Positions 49,842 to 58,924 of a stretch of DNA of 64,000 bases are shown here, one piece after another (positions within the stretch are counted from its first letter, which is position 1; every line of letters begins with the position of its first letter). This stretch comes from Aquimarina sp. AU474. GTDB lineage: Bacteria > Bacteroidota > Bacteroidia > Flavobacteriales > Flavobacteriaceae. The DNA is taken from positions 186,001 to 250,000 of the forward strand of contig NZ_OMPE01000008.1 of NCBI RefSeq assembly GCF_900312815.1, given 5' to 3'. A program made the translations under genes and the position numbers. The notes under the pieces were generated by a model. It did no database searches and was not told the origin of the DNA. It worked only from the letters and a program-made list of their open reading frames with translations.

Positions 49842-52800
49842 ATGGAAACTACAGTTTCTCGTGTAAACTCTGAAGCAGAGTTTTACGAAGATTATGGAAT
49901 ATCGGCAAAAGTCGGTAGAAACACATTTGTAAAAGAAGCTTATAAAAACCTTAATCTATCTGAACAATATCTTTTTCAAAGATTTGGCCAGGGATCTATA
50001 ACTCAGATTCCATACCAATGCATTCATCATGCTTTTCAAGCTCAAGTGATTGCCCACCCATCAGAAATAGCCGTTAACCATTTAGGAAAAACGATTACCT
50101 ATAAAGAGTTACACGATAAATCAAATCTATTAGCATTAAAACTTATTGCAAATGGAGTAAAAATTGGTGATAATGTAGGTCTTTTTGTTCAACGATCTAT
50201 ACCTATGGTGGTTGGGATTTTAGCAATTCTAAAGGCTGGAGCTGCCTATGTGCCACAACATATTGGATTAGCCCCAGAAAATCAGTTAAAATATGTAATT
50301 CAAACCGCATCAATTAATGTAATTCTCACTTTGTCGGCTTATGAGCATTTGGTTCCTGATTTTCCGAATAAAAAGATAATTAGCATAGATACGTTTTTTG
50401 AAGAAAATAAAAATATTCATAAACCGGTCAAACTTCCAGAAATTAATGTCACCAAAAATGAAGTGTGCTATATTATTTATACTTCTGGTACCACAGGAAT
50501 GCCGAATGGAGTACAGGTAACTCATGGTAATTTATGTAATATGTTACTTACAGATCCTGGTAATTTGGGGATGAGACCTGGACTTAAAGTAGGACAGATT
50601 TTAAGTATAGCCTTTGATATGTCTGTTTGGGAAATTTTGGGAGCTTTGTGTAATGGGGCAACACTTGTAATACGAGGGAAGAATATAGAAGAAACGGTTA
50701 ACCAAGTGGATATTGTTATTTCTACCCCGACAATTTTAAGTTCTTTAGATATAGATCGTTGTAGAAATATTAAAGTGGCTGCAGTTGCAGGAGAACCATG
50801 CCCCAGAATTTTGGCAGAAAAGTGGTCAAGTTTCTGTGCTTTTTATAACTCATGTGGCCCAACTGAAACTACCATTATAAATACAGCACAACGTTTTTTT
50901 CCAACCGATCAAATATTGTCTATAGGGAAACCTATGCCTAATAACACTGTATATGTTTTGGACGAAAACTTAAATCCATGTGCTATAGGTGAAGCAGGTG
51001 AGATGTGGGCAGGTGGATATTGCGTATCCAAAGGGTATATTAATAATAAGGAACTAACAAAAGAGAGATATGTTGAAGATCCTTTTTTGGGTGGAGGAAA
51101 AAAGATGTTTAGAACTAGAGATATTGGTAGATGGACTGCCGATGGTGAATTAGAACATTTAGGAAGAACCGATGATCAAGTAAAAATATGCGGTTTTAGA
51201 GTAGAATTGGATTCTATATCATCTATTGTCGAAAAAATGCCAAATGCTAAAAGGGCAGTAACATTAAAAGTTGATAATAGAACATTAGCTACGTTTATAA
51301 GCCCTGATACGATTGATAAGGATGAAGTGAAGGATAAAATAGCAGATGCATTACCATATTATTGTGTTCCTGAGGTGGTAATTACGATGTCAGAATTACC
51401 CATGACCAATAGAGGTAAAATTGACAAAAGAAAACTATTGAATGTGTTATCATCTAACCATAATGAAAAGGCAGCAAATAATTTAGACTCAAAAATGGAT
51501 ACTGTAATAATAGAAACTAGTACATATCAAAAAGAAAATGAAGAAATTCCGGATCTAAGTAGCGTACAGTTACCCAAGCAAAAAAAATATTTTAGTCGCA
51601 TATGGAAAGGAGAAACTTTAATGCATTATTATCGATTGTTTGTACTATTTCTACTAGTTAATACTACTTTAATTATTTATGGAGTAAATACAGGCGATTG
51701 GTGGGCAAAAGAGAATCTTCGATTAGATGTAATTTCGAAAATTTCACTTATTAATTTTACGATTGGTATTCTTATTAGACAGCAATATATAATCAATTTT
51801 CTATTTTGGTTAGCTACTAGTATTCCAACAAGTTGGCCGTTATCTATACGTAGAAGAGCCGGAAAGATATATCATTTTGGAGGCATACATATAGGAGGAA
51901 ATGTAAGTGGTACAATTTGGTTTTTATTATTTGTAGGTTCTTTATTCTATAACTTTTTTCAAAACCCCAATTCAAATTTAAATGAGATTTCTTTGCTTTG
52001 GGTGACAACAATTCTTTCGGGTATATTGATATTCATGATTATTATGGCATTACCCAAATTAAGGGCGAAACATCATAATAATTTTGAAAAATCACATCGT
52101 TTTGGTGGTTGGTCTGCTTTACTTCTATTTTGGGTACAAATGATACTTGTAATACAAGAACAAAATCAGGAGTTAAGTTTTTTAGAGGCAATATTTAATT
52201 CTTTAAACTTTTGGTTATTGGTTATTATTACGGCCAGTATAGCATTACCATGGTTACGGTTAAAAAAAGTGAAAGTTAATATAACTAGACCTTCTAATCA
52301 TGTGATTTTGGCTAGGTTTAATTATGGCGAAACACCATTTGCTGGCTCATCAACTGCAATTAGTAGAAATCCATTAATGGAATGGCATTCTTTTGCTAAT
52401 GTTCCAGAACCAGGAAGGGATGGGTTTAGATTAACTATTTCGCGAGCAGGAGATTGGACTGGCAAGTTGATTGATGATATACCAAAACATGTGTGGGTCA
52501 AAGGGATTACTACAGCAGGAGTGGGTAACGTAGATAAACTTTTTAAAAAAGTGATATGGGTTGCTACGGGAAGTGGAATAGGACCTTGCTTACCGCACTT
52601 GTTCTCTATGGAAACAGCATCCAGATTGATATGGGCGACCAGAAACCCTAGAAAAACATATGGTGACGAACTTGTAGACGAGATTCTGGCGGTACAGCCA
52701 GAAGCACTTATATGGGATACAGACGCTCATGGTAAACCAGATATGGTAAAATTAGCATATAAGGCTTATAAAGAATTTGATGCCGAAGCAATAATATGTA

Positions 52801-52886
52801 TTTCTAATAAGAAATTAACCTGGAAAGTAGTCTACGGAATGGAAAGCCGAGGAATTCCCGCATATGGAGCGATATGGGATTCATAA
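49842..52886 (+). CDS. Adenylation domain fused to a ferric-reductase-like membrane flavoprotein
   Basis: A 1014-residue fusion. Residues about 55-540 are an NRPS-type adenylation domain with its core motifs: LKAGAAYVP, YTSGTTGMPNG, FDMSVWE, NSCGPTE, RTRDIGRW, GRTDDQVKICGFRVEL and NRGKIDK. No carrier (Ser-phosphopantetheine) motif follows. Residues about 590-810 hold about six membrane helices with conserved-looking His (H678, H683, H744/H745, H752) near helix ends, as in haem-binding ferric reductase membranes. Residues about 815-1014 resemble a flavin/NAD(P) reductase (EWHSFANVP near 846, VATGSGIGPCLPHL near 907). By hand alignment to PheA, the pocket reads about D-M-W-S-A-A-S-I-I-K; the retained Asp suggests an alpha-amino acid. 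Acid activation followed by membrane redox chemistry is inferred. Confidence 0.8.
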   Translation: METTVSRVNSEAEFYEDYGISAKVGRNTFVKEAYKNLNLSEQYLFQRFGQGSITQIPYQCIHHAFQAQVIAHPSEIAVNHLGKTITYKELHDKSNLLALKLIANGVKIGDNVGLFVQRSIPMVVGILAILKAGAAYVPQHIGLAPENQLKYVIQTASINVILTLSAYEHLVPDFPNKKIISIDTFFEENKNIHKPVKLPEINVTKNEVCYIIYTSGTTGMPNGVQVTHGNLCNMLLTDPGNLGMRPGLKVGQILSIAFDMSVWEILGALCNGATLVIRGKNIEETVNQVDIVISTPTILSSLDIDRCRNIKVAAVAGEPCPRILAEKWSSFCAFYNSCGPTETTIINTAQRFFPTDQILSIGKPMPNNTVYVLDENLNPCAIGEAGEMWAGGYCVSKGYINNKELTKERYVEDPFLGGGKKMFRTRDIGRWTADGELEHLGRTDDQVKICGFRVELDSISSIVEKMPNAKRAVTLKVDNRTLATFISPDTIDKDEVKDKIADALPYYCVPEVVITMSELPMTNRGKIDKRKLLNVLSSNHNEKAANNLDSKMDTVIIETSTYQKENEEIPDLSSVQLPKQKKYFSRIWKGETLMHYYRLFVLFLLVNTTLIIYGVNTGDWWAKENLRLDVISKISLINFTIGILIRQQYIINFLFWLATSIPTSWPLSIRRRAGKIYHFGGIHIGGNVSGTIWFLLFVGSLFYNFFQNPNSNLNEISLLWVTTILSGILIFMIIMALPKLRAKHHNNFEKSHRFGGWSALLLFWVQMILVIQEQNQELSFLEAIFNSLNFWLLVIITASIALPWLRLKKVKVNITRPSNHVILARFNYGETPFAGSSTAISRNPLMEWHSFANVPEPGRDGFRLTISRAGDWTGKLIDDIPKHVWVKGITTAGVGNVDKLFKKVIWVATGSGIGPCLPHLFSMETASRLIWATRNPRKTYGDELVDEILAVQPEALIWDTDAHGKPDMVKLAYKAYKEFDAEAIICISNKKLTWKVVYGMESRGIPAYGAIWDS

Positions 52887-53005
52887 ACAATAACAGAAAG
52901 TAAAATACCTCTTTCCCTTTTACTAAGTATAAACTTTAGTTTTTGATAAAATAATCAATGTTTTACACGGATTGTACTGTCAAAGCTATGTCTAAAAATA
53001 AATTT

Positions 53006-53797
53006 ATGAATATAAAAATTGAACACAGAAAACGGGTAGTTCTCATCACATTAGATCGTCCTAGAGCGTTAAATGCTTTGAATTCGGATGTAATGGAAGA
53101 GCTTATTTCTAGTATGCAAGAACTAGATAAAAGGCAAGATATAGGTTGTTTTGTAATTACCGGATCAAAAAAGGCTTTTGCTGCAGGAGCAGACATTATA
53201 GAAATGTCTGGTAAATCTTTCTTGGATATGTACAACGAAGATTATTTTTCAAGGTGGGAAGCCTTTGCAAATATACGTACTCCTAAAATTGCAGCTGTTG
53301 CAGGCTATGCTCTTGGAGGAGGATGTGAGCTCGCCATGATGTGCGATATTATTTACGCATCTGATACTGCAAAGTTTGGTCAGCCCGAAATAAAATTAGG
53401 GGTGATCCCTGGTATAGGAGGTACACAACGACTCACCAAAGCCGTAGGTAAATATAAAGCTATGGATTTGATTCTTACTGGTAGATTAATGGGAGCGATC
53501 GAAGCTGAGCAATCAGGATTGGTAGCTAAAGTTTTCCCTGATGATCGATTGGTAAATGAAGTTCTCGATATAGCCAAAACGATATCATCGTACAGTAAAA
53601 CGACTTCTATGGTCGCAAAAGAAACTATAGATCGTGCGTTAGAGTTGAGTCTTCGAGAGGGGGTTCTATACGAAAGAAGAGCTTTCCATTCACTTTTTGC
53701 TACAGAACATCAAAAAGAAGGTATGAGTGCTTTTACAGAAAAGCGAGCTCCTGATTTTCATATTCCAAACGAAAAAGAAGTTTCAACATCATTTTAA
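53006..53797 (+). CDS. Enoyl-CoA hydratase (crotonase family)
   Basis: A 263-residue crotonase-fold enzyme. The ATG at 53006 ([11 protein letters not shown]) gives the normal family N-terminus; an in-frame ATG at 52988 or an earlier one would add 6-16 residues. Both catalytic glutamates of true hydratases are present, E108 ([11 protein letters not shown]) and E128 ([12 protein letters not shown]), spaced 20 apart as in rat crotonase E144/E164. Hydration of 2-enoyl-CoA is therefore likely. It follows the adenylation/reductase gene by about 120 bp on the same strand and may belong to the same pathway, or to general beta-oxidation. Confidence 0.9.
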   Translation: MNIKIEHRKRVVLITLDRPRALNALNSDVMEELISSMQELDKRQDIGCFVITGSKKAFAAGADIIEMSGKSFLDMYNEDYFSRWEAFANIRTPKIAAVAGYALGGGCELAMMCDIIYASDTAKFGQPEIKLGVIPGIGGTQRLTKAVGKYKAMDLILTGRLMGAIEAEQSGLVAKVFPDDRLVNEVLDIAKTISSYSKTTSMVAKETIDRALELSLREGVLYERRAFHSLFATEHQKEGMSAFTEKRAPDFHIPNEKEVSTSF

Positions 53798-53805
53798 AAA
53801 TTCAA

Positions 53806-53829
53806 AATAGAGTTAATACAAACTCTATT
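53806..53829 (+). other. Stem-loop between hydratase and barrel genes
   Basis: AATAGAGTT (53806-53814) pairs with AACTCTATT (53821-53829) around a 6-nt loop, with no T-run, 16 bp before the next start codon. It may affect mRNA processing or translation of the downstream gene. Confidence 0.45.
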
Positions 53830-53844
53830 CACAAAATAAATATC

Positions 53845-54591
53845 ATGAAAAAAGTCATCATATTATGCATTTGTTTATGCTTATATTACAATGTATCTAA
53901 TGCTCAAGATCAAGAGCAAAAACAAGAAAAAAACAAAACACATTTTGCAGTTAAAATCATACAAAATAGCGTCGCGGGTTTCTCTCCTTTATTTGTTGGA
54001 AGTTTTGAAACCAATAAGAATTTTGATATCACTTTTTACAGTATGTTTTGGACCAATACGGCATTCGGAAACTTAGAATCGGGTAGTGATCAATTGCTTG
54101 AAACCGGTGTAGGCTTAGGGTTTAAACTTATGAAAGGAAGTTTGTATTTAAATCCAGGGGTTGGTTTTGCTCATGGAAAGTTCTTTTCTACCGTAGGAGG
54201 AACCTTGGTAGGAGAAGCCATTATACCAAATACTTTTATGGCATACCACGATTCTATTTTTGATTTTGAAGCATATATAGCGTATTACAAATCGTTACGA
54301 AACCGAGAAGATATATCTACTAGAGACCTTTTTCTTTTTTGGGCTGCACCAGGCATTAATGTTAGTGACAGGGTGGTTTTAGGAGGTTTTTTTGAGGAGC
54401 TTGCTTTTATGGGGCTTGAAGACGATACGATACCAGAAAAAAATATACAAGTATATAGATTTCTAGGCGGATCCATAAAACTAAAAATGGATAGTGGAAT
54501 CGCTTTTAGATTCTCTGCAGGAGCCAACTTAGTTACCGATGTAGGGGCTTCTGATGAGTTTTATAAAGTATCGGCATTTATTCCATTCTAA
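53845..54591 (+). CDS. Exported, probable outer-membrane barrel protein
   Basis: The 248-residue protein has a signal peptide (KVIILCICLCLYYNVSNAQ). The mature part has many short amphipathic strands rich in Gly and aromatic residues (TFYSMFWTNTAFGN, GVGLGFKLMKGSLYLNPGVGF) and ends in an aromatic residue (FIPF), all in line with an outer membrane barrel. I do not recognise a named family with certainty. It is the last plus-strand gene before a bidirectional terminator, 47 bp after the hydratase gene, and may be the export or uptake element of that cluster. Confidence 0.65.
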   Translation: MKKVIILCICLCLYYNVSNAQDQEQKQEKNKTHFAVKIIQNSVAGFSPLFVGSFETNKNFDITFYSMFWTNTAFGNLESGSDQLLETGVGLGFKLMKGSLYLNPGVGFAHGKFFSTVGGTLVGEAIIPNTFMAYHDSIFDFEAYIAYYKSLRNREDISTRDLFLFWAAPGINVSDRVVLGGFFEELAFMGLEDDTIPEKNIQVYRFLGGSIKLKMDSGIAFRFSAGANLVTDVGASDEFYKVSAFIPF

Positions 54592-54745
54592 AGTGTAGAG
54601 CAATTAGAAAATACTTCACGGATAACCACAGGAGATAAAAAACAAATTTAAGTGTTAATCTATGATCAATGAATTAGTAGTTATGGGGTTAAAGATCCGT
54701 TTTCACTGTTCAGGTTTATATTTTTTATCTGCATGTGAAGTAATG

Positions 54746-54778
54746 AATAAGGCTATCATCGATAGCCTTATTCTAATT
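54746..54778. terminator. Bidirectional terminator between the barrel gene and miaE
   Basis: AATAAGGCTATC (54746-54757) pairs with GATAGCCTTATT (54761-54772), a 12-bp stem with a 3-nt loop, followed on the plus strand by CTAATTTTTT. It lies 25 bp after the miaE stop codon on the other strand. Confidence 0.85.
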
Positions 54779-54797
54779 TTTTATATGTATATACTAA

Positions 54798-55379
54798 CTA
54801 ACCGTGTATACTTTCTTTTTTACTTAAGTTCTTCATGATTTTGGCTTCATAGGTGAGTAAATCCTGCCATTTTTTATCAACTTCTTCTCGATCTCCATAT
54901 TGTCTTGCAAAACCAAGAAACATGGTGTAATGGTTTGCTTCGCTAACCATGAGGTCTTTATAAAATTTGGATAATTCTTTATCTTCAAGTTCTTCAGACA
55001 ATAATTTAAACCTCTCACAACTCCTGGCTTCAATTAGTGCAGCGTATAATAAGCGGTGAACTAACTGAGTTGTTCTACTGCCTCCTTTAGGGAAAAAAGT
55101 TATTAACTGGATTACGTATTCATCTTTTCTATCTCTACCCAAAATCCAACCTCGTTCTAATATTTTGTCATGTACCATTTTAAAATGACTAATTTCTTCT
55201 TTTACAAGTTTAGTCATTTCTTGAACGAGCTCGGTATACTCAGGAAAACTTACAATAAGCGATATCGCTGTAGATGTTGCTTTTTGCTCACAATAGGCGT
55301 GATCGGTAAGTATTTCTTCAATGTTCTTTTCAACTATATTAACCCATCGTGGGTCTGTAGGGAGTTTTAAACCAAGCAT
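54798..55379 (-). CDS. miaE: tRNA-(ms2io6A)-hydroxylase-like di-iron protein
   Basis: MiaE hydroxylates the isopentenyl group of ms2i6A at tRNA position 37. The 193-residue ferritin-like four-helix protein has the paired Glu and ExxH di-iron ligands: EQKATSTA, EEISHFKMVH, EARSCERF and EANHYTMF. No mia genes are adjacent. It is a single gene with a candidate promoter at 55440-55447 and a shared terminator downstream. Confidence 0.88.
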   Translation of the reverse strand: MLGLKLPTDPRWVNIVEKNIEEILTDHAYCEQKATSTAISLIVSFPEYTELVQEMTKLVKEEISHFKMVHDKILERGWILGRDRKDEYVIQLITFFPKGGSRTTQLVHRLLYAALIEARSCERFKLLSEELEDKELSKFYKDLMVSEANHYTMFLGFARQYGDREEVDKKWQDLLTYEAKIMKNLSKKESIHG

Positions 55380-55439
55380 CCTAAATGTTTTATGATTATT
55401 AATTCACCTCTACGTAATGGGTGATCAATATTTAGAATA

Positions 55440-55447
55440 CAAAGATA
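55440..55447 (-). promoter_or_regulatory. -7 box upstream of miaE
   Basis: On the minus strand this reads TATCTTTG, a perfect TAnnTTTG, about 60 bp before the miaE start. No clear TTG is seen at the -33 position. Confidence 0.4.
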
Positions 55448-55571
55448 TTTATATTATAAACATCATCTTAATGTTTTTATGATTTCAATAAAGAAACTTA
55501 CTTTTCTTATTATTATTTGGATGTAGAAAGTGAAGTGTCAAAGGTTTAACTATTGATTGAGATTAAATAAA

Positions 55572-55607
55572 TTAAAACCTAAAGCCCTTAAGAACCTTAG
55601 GTTTTAA
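55572..55607 (-). terminator. Terminator of the coiled-coil gene pair
   Basis: TTAAAACCTAA (55572-55582) pairs with TTAGGTTTTAA (55597-55607). On the minus strand the stem is followed by TTTATTT, about 20 bp after the stop codon at 55627. Confidence 0.7.
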
Positions 55608-55626
55608 AAATCATTTACAAGATATT

Positions 55627-56316
55627 TTAATTATCCTCTTCTTTTTTAGAGTTAAGTTTTATAAGTTTTTCTTCACCTTTTTTGATGCCAGATCTAACTT
55701 TGGTAACCCTGTCTTGATGCTTTTTAAGCTTTTCTTCTATTTCGCTTACTTTGGTCATTTTTTCATTGTATTCTTCGTCTGTAATTTCGCCAGCTTCTTT
55801 TTGAGCTAGTAAACGATCCTTAGTTTTCTGAATTTTATCAGTTCCTTTACTATTGCGTTTTTCTAAAAAAGCTAATTTTTCTTTTTTGTTTTCAATTCTA
55901 CCTTGAACAACATTTGCTTTTTCATTTTTAAATTCAACTCTTTTAACTTTTAACTTTTTCCTTTCTTCCTTTGTAGCATCTTTGTACGCACGTAGTTTTT
56001 CTTTTAGTTCTGGGTTGGCTTCTAGGTAGTTTTTCTTTTCTTCGGCGGTCATTCCTTTCATTTTTTCATGATGCTCACCCAATATTGCCTTTTTACCTTC
56101 TTTAAGTTCTTTTTTAGCTTCTTTAATCTCACCTTTTTTGGCTTTCATTTCTTCCTTCTTCTCCTTCACTTTTTCTCGTTTCGCCTTCATCTCCTCCTTC
56201 TTCTGCTTCACTTTTTCTTTTCGTTCTTTTACAACTTCTTCAGATTTCTGGGCATTTGTAATTCCGACAGACCCAATAATCATTAATACTACTAGTAAAT
56301 ATTTTGAAAGTTTCAT
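55627..56316 (-). CDS. Exported Lys/Glu-rich coiled-coil protein
   Basis: A 229-residue protein. The signal peptide ends near GITNAQ. The rest is almost entirely Lys, Glu and Arg with hydrophobics at heptad spacing, i.e. a long charged coiled coil. Residues about 32-62 hold two near-identical 14-residue units (EKVKQKKEEMKAKR, EKVKEKKEEMKAKK) and a third diverged one. The C-terminal half contains an EAGEITDEEYNEKMTK segment like those in short coiled-coil oligomerisation domains. Function is unknown. It begins 12 bp after a small lipoprotein gene of similar composition, so the two may interact in the periplasm. Confidence 0.65.
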   Translation of the reverse strand: MKLSKYLLVVLMIIGSVGITNAQKSEEVVKERKEKVKQKKEEMKAKREKVKEKKEEMKAKKGEIKEAKKELKEGKKAILGEHHEKMKGMTAEEKKNYLEANPELKEKLRAYKDATKEERKKLKVKRVEFKNEKANVVQGRIENKKEKLAFLEKRNSKGTDKIQKTKDRLLAQKEAGEITDEEYNEKMTKVSEIEEKLKKHQDRVTKVRSGIKKGEEKLIKLNSKKEEDN

Positions 56317-56328
56317 AGATGTATCTTT

Positions 56329-56544
56329 TTATAGGTTGTCTAATTCATTTAAGGCGTTATCAATTTCTTTCGCTTCTTTTTCCAAAGAATCAAAATCCTT
56401 GTCGATTTCTTGATCAACGGTTTCGATCTGTTCATTTAATTTGGCAGCTTCTTCAACTTTCTTTTTCTCTTCTTCCGCTTTTTTGTCAACACATGCTATC
56501 AAAAAAAATCCCAAAGAGAATATTGTTAAAAATGTTTTTTTCAT
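56329..56544 (-). CDS. Small Glu/Lys-rich lipoprotein
   Basis: A 71-residue protein with a lipoprotein signal (FFLIACVDKK, lipidated Cys at 18). The mature part is a single charged helix with heptad-like spacing (EEAAKLNEQIETVDQEIDK). It resembles small Lpp-like or coiled-coil lipoproteins in form only. The downstream gene encodes an exported Lys-rich coiled coil; opposite net charge of the two suggests pairing, which is inference. Confidence 0.65.
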   Translation of the reverse strand: MKKTFLTIFSLGFFLIACVDKKAEEEKKKVEEAAKLNEQIETVDQEIDKDFDSLEKEAKEIDNALNELDNL

Positions 56545-56668
56545 GTCATACTATATTTAGGTTAGTTTATACCCTGAATATAGTTATATTTTTGTTCATA
56601 ATCACGTTTTAAATCTAGTTTAATTTTTGGTATTGATCTAATTTTCAAGGAATAAGGAAGTGAATGTT

Positions 56669-58924
56669 CTAAGGTAATTCCAGAATGTAATCAATAGTAT
56701 CTACAACCATTTTTGCGTTCTCTTTTGTAAAACATAATGGAGGTTTGGTTTTGAGAACATTGTTATATGGGCCGTCGGTGCTAATAAGGATATGGTTATG
56801 TCTTAGTTTGTTTTTGATATTTTGTGCTAAGGCTGTATTAGGTTCGTGGGTGTTTTCCTTTATGATTTCAATTCCTAGAAACAACCCCGACCCTCTAACA
56901 TCCCCAATACATACGTGTTTTTCTTGAAGTTTAATGAATAGAGATTTATAATAGTCTCCAACGATCTTTGCGTTTTGTTGTAATTTTTCATGATCAATTG
57001 TTTCTATAACCGATAAAGCTATAGCACAAGAAACTGGATTGCCGCCAAATGAGCTAAAAAACTCAACTCCTTTACCAAAAGATTCTGCTATTTCATCTGT
57101 ACATATAACAGCACCCATAGGGTGTCCGTTGGCCATTGGTTTTCCAACAATAACAATGTCTGGAATTACTTCTTGTGCTTCATAACCCCAATAATGATCT
57201 CCTAAACGACCAAAACCTGTTTGCACTTCATCACTTATGCATACTCCTCCCTGGTTTCTTATTGCAGGGTAAATTTCTTTTAAGTATCCTTTGGCTAAGG
57301 GTACTTGTCCACCACAACCAACAATAGGTTCTGCAATAAATAAGGCTATTGGATCTGTTGAGTCTTTTATTAATTCGATGGCATCATTTGCATATTTTGA
57401 TCCAGCATCTTGTGTAGTATATTTCCCTTTGTAAGTATCCGGAATAACAGTCTTTAAAACATGGTTTTTTTGACCTTCACCTTTTGGATTATTAAACTTA
57501 TAGTCACTAATGTCGATTGCAGCTTGCGTATTACCATGATACCCATGCTCGACGACCATTACTTTTTTAAGTTTGGTATGTGCCTTTGCCATTCGAATTG
57601 CCAAATCAGTTGCAGCACTTCCAGAATTTACAAAATATACCTTGTTTAGTGAATTCGGGAATTTTGAAAGTAATTTCTCAGAATAATCCGTTAATAGGTC
57701 ATAAATATATCTAGTATTGGTGTTGAGTTTTGCAATTTGGCGTTGCCCCGCGTCTACGACTTTAGGGTGCGAATGACCAACATGAGGAATATTATTGTAA
57801 GCATCTAAAAAAGTGTTACCGTAACTGTCGTACATATATTGAAACGCAGAACGATCCATATAAATGGGTTCTTGGTAGCTAAGAGATAGAATAGGACTTG
57901 TATATCGATACCTTTTTTCTATGATTTTATTTACCTTTTGTGATTGTTTTAAAGGTAGATCAATTGCAGATCTAAATTTATTCTCGGCTTCTATTGGGTT
58001 AATTGTTAACCAAATATGTAACATGTTCCATGCATTTTTTTCACTAATCGAAGCATACGCATTATCTGGATTTATTTTTTTAGAATGAGCAGAATTACAA
58101 ACACTTATACATAGCCTTGCAGCAATGAGGTAATATAGGGTTTGAATTTCAATTTCTTCTAAAGGTAGTACTCCATGATATGCTTCAATAATGTAACACG
58201 CCCATAGTAACGGTTTTTCTTTATCGTAGCAACCATAAGTAATGGCTACGGCTAGTTCATTAACAAGAGGAGAATAAGCCAAATCTCCAAAATCAATAAT
58301 ACCAGAAACTGTATTGTTTTTAACGAGTATATTCCATTCGTTGGCATCATTATGAATAATTTGTTTTCTTAACTTATGAAGAACAGGTGTCACATTTTCC
58401 TCAAATTGTTGAAAAAAATAAAGTACCGTATTTCTATCTTTGACATTAACGATATCATTAATATATTTTTTATTTAAGAGCAAGTATTGAATATCCCATT
58501 CCCAACACCTTGACTGTATTGTATAATTTGTAATCTTTTCAAGATATATATCCATTTGTGCAAGAAAAACTCCAAGAGATTGAAACAGTTCTTTTGTAGA
58601 TTCGACATTCCCGATAAACGTACCGTCAAGAAAAGATAAAGCTCTATATATAGATTTTTTATGATCCCTTGTATTGATCTTAATAGTCAACTCATCTATG
58701 AATTCTATGGGAATAGGAAACTTGCTAGGATCATTTTTATTGATAGCAAAGAGAATTTCAGTTTCTGCTTTAAGAAGATCGAGCAATTCTTGAGTATATG
58801 GATATGTTTTAAAAATGCATTTATTGTTTTCTGATTTTATCAGATAATTAATGTTATCGTACCCTACAAGTTTCTTAATTTCAAAATCAACTAATCCAAA
58901 AAGGTTCTGTATCAGCTTGTTCAT
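56669..58924 (-). CDS. Phosphotransferase-class III aminotransferase fusion
   Basis: A 751-residue bifunctional protein. Residues 1 to about 310 form an APH/choline-kinase-type kinase (catalytic loop IIHNDANEWN, metal motif GIIDFGDLAYSP). Residues about 345-751 are a class III PLP aminotransferase-fold domain with Schiff-base lysine K595 (IVGKPMANGHPMGA), GSAATDLAIRMAK and DEVQTGFGR blocks. The aminotransferase half is closest in feel to the AGXT2L/ethanolamine-phosphate phospho-lyase branch. The fusion suggests phosphorylation of an amino alcohol or hydroxy-amine by the kinase followed by PLP-dependent elimination or transamination. The substrate is not shown. It is monocistronic. Confidence 0.85.
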   Translation of the reverse strand: MNKLIQNLFGLVDFEIKKLVGYDNINYLIKSENNKCIFKTYPYTQELLDLLKAETEILFAINKNDPSKFPIPIEFIDELTIKINTRDHKKSIYRALSFLDGTFIGNVESTKELFQSLGVFLAQMDIYLEKITNYTIQSRCWEWDIQYLLLNKKYINDIVNVKDRNTVLYFFQQFEENVTPVLHKLRKQIIHNDANEWNILVKNNTVSGIIDFGDLAYSPLVNELAVAITYGCYDKEKPLLWACYIIEAYHGVLPLEEIEIQTLYYLIAARLCISVCNSAHSKKINPDNAYASISEKNAWNMLHIWLTINPIEAENKFRSAIDLPLKQSQKVNKIIEKRYRYTSPILSLSYQEPIYMDRSAFQYMYDSYGNTFLDAYNNIPHVGHSHPKVVDAGQRQIAKLNTNTRYIYDLLTDYSEKLLSKFPNSLNKVYFVNSGSAATDLAIRMAKAHTKLKKVMVVEHGYHGNTQAAIDISDYKFNNPKGEGQKNHVLKTVIPDTYKGKYTTQDAGSKYANDAIELIKDSTDPIALFIAEPIVGCGGQVPLAKGYLKEIYPAIRNQGGVCISDEVQTGFGRLGDHYWGYEAQEVIPDIVIVGKPMANGHPMGAVICTDEIAESFGKGVEFFSSFGGNPVSCAIALSVIETIDHEKLQQNAKIVGDYYKSLFIKLQEKHVCIGDVRGSGLFLGIEIIKENTHEPNTALAQNIKNKLRHNHILISTDGPYNNVLKTKPPLCFTKENAKMVVDTIDYILELP

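Noticed and set aside
49842-52886. Calling the 1014-residue protein a standard NRPS
   Set aside because: No carrier, condensation or thioesterase domain is visible; after the A domain the sequence is membrane helices and a flavin/NAD-type module.
52958-53005. Longer N-terminus of the enoyl-CoA hydratase
   Set aside because: The added residues have no counterpart in crotonases; the ATG at 53006 gives the family N-terminus.
56068-56413. Phe/Ser-rich plus-strand ORFs opposite the coiled-coil gene
   Set aside because: They are the antisense of Lys/Glu-rich codons (AAA/GAA read as TTT/TTC) and have no independent support.
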